This document shows, piece by piece, positions 5,469-5,773 of a stretch of DNA of 5,773 bases. The notes below the pieces were generated by a model, which was not told the origin of the DNA, searched no databases, and saw only the letters and a list, made by a program, of their open reading frames with translations. Position 1 is the first letter of the stretch; each line of letters opens with the position of its first letter. This stretch comes from Pseudomonadota bacterium (GTDB lineage Bacteria > Pseudomonadota > Alphaproteobacteria > Acetobacterales > Acetobacteraceae), in the NCBI GenBank assembly GCA_021845835.1, contig JAJZVE010000331.1:1-5773 (forward strand), written 5' to 3'. The translations under genes and the position numbers were made by a program.

Positions 5469-5773
5469 TGAGATGCGAGCGCTCCAGGTCGGCCGCGAGG
5501 TCGTCGCGTGAGGGTCGCGTGTAGATGGCGGTCGTGTCGAGCGATTCATGACCGAGCAGGCTGGCGAGTTCGACCAGCCTGCCAGGGTTGTCGCGCAGGT
5601 AGCCAAGCGCGAAAGTGTGGCGCAGCGTGTGCGCCGAGACCGCCACCCGCTTCAGGCGGGCACGCCGGGCGAGGCTGGTGATGACGGCCTGGATCGTGCG
5701 CACCGGCATCGCCGTCTCGCGGCTGCTGACGAACAGCGCTGCGTCCTTGCCCGGCGCCTGGCGGCGTTCGAGA
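5455..5773 (-). CDS. Tyrosine recombinase/integrase, C-terminal part (TnpI-like)
   Basis: The last 105 codons are present; the gene continues beyond the right edge. The visible part is the end of the phage-integrase catalytic domain. HTLRHTFA supplies the His and Arg of the H-x-x-R box, LLGHESLDTTAIYTR supplies the second His and the nucleophilic Tyr (codon 5521-5523), and the spacing is standard. The first catalytic Arg must lie outside. Its TGA at 5457-5455 falls inside the start of tnpA, giving a 14-bp overlap. Placed directly upstream of tnpA in the same direction, it is probably the cointegrate resolvase of the transposon, as TnpI is in Tn4430. It could also be the last of several tandem integrases, since the part upstream is unseen. 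Confidence 0.9.
   Translation of the reverse strand, partial: LERRQAPGKDAALFVSSRETAMPVRTIQAVITSLARRARLKRVAVSAHTLRHTFALGYLRDNPGRLVELASLLGHESLDTTAIYTRPSRDDLAADLERSHLNVDG

Larger units (their letters stand above)
2000..5773 (-). mobile_element. Tn3-family transposon (one end), Tn4430-like layout
   Basis: The element reads leftward: tyrosine recombinase, then tnpA, then a 142-residue accessory protein, then a candidate terminal repeat. Tn3-family elements move by replicative transposition. TnpA makes a cointegrate, and a resolvase or, in Tn4430/Tn5401-type members, a tyrosine recombinase separates the two copies. The recombinase beside tnpA in the same direction fits the latter class. The right-hand portion, including the rest of the recombinase, the resolution site and the other terminal repeat, lies outside. 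The left boundary depends on the repeat at 2000-2036. Confidence 0.7.

Noticed and set aside
5469..5606. A 46-residue N-terminal extension of tnpA to an ATG at 5606
   Set aside because: It lies entirely within the recombinase coding sequence in another frame; the family-like sequence begins only after MSMDDPQ, and the ATG at 5468 gives the normal length.

Overview
This is a GC-rich window with the codon habits of a high-GC proteobacterium. The mobilization genes and the Tn3-type element look most like alphaproteobacterial accessory DNA, probably a plasmid or another mobilizable element. That taxonomic guess is an inference; no rRNA or housekeeping gene is present to confirm it.

Left part (1-1010), a mobilization (Mob) region. 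A gene cut by the left edge starts at 64 and runs leftward; its first 21 residues fit the start of a MobA-type relaxase. Across an AT-rich gap (about 120-200) two genes read rightward: a TraD-like protein (235-633) and a coiled-coil protein with a C-terminal membrane anchor (639-1010). The gap holds a perfect 9-bp inverted repeat with a GAA loop at 125-145. Eight bases after it comes G|CC, the same geometry as the oriT of RSF1010/R1162-type plasmids, so this is probably the transfer origin.

Middle part (1011-1999), mostly non-coding. It contains a perfect 16-bp hairpin (1100-1136), a larger imperfect inverted repeat with a competing nested stem (1395-1435), AT-rich DNA around 1470-1525, and one convincing small gene (1656-1895) for a His-rich protein with a C-terminal membrane segment.

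Right part (about 2000-5773), one end of a Tn3-family transposon, reading leftward. From upstream to downstream it carries the C-terminal part of a tyrosine recombinase (5455-5773, entering from the right edge), a full-length tnpA of 985 codons with an apparently intact DDE triad, and a 142-residue helical protein of unknown function. The three genes are packed with a 14-bp overlap and a 16-bp gap, so they are probably one operon. A candidate terminal inverted repeat at 2000-2036 would mark the left boundary. The layout resembles Tn4430-like elements, in which a tyrosine recombinase (TnpI) resolves the cointegrate made by TnpA. The other end of the transposon, its resolution site and the recombinase N-terminus lie outside the window.
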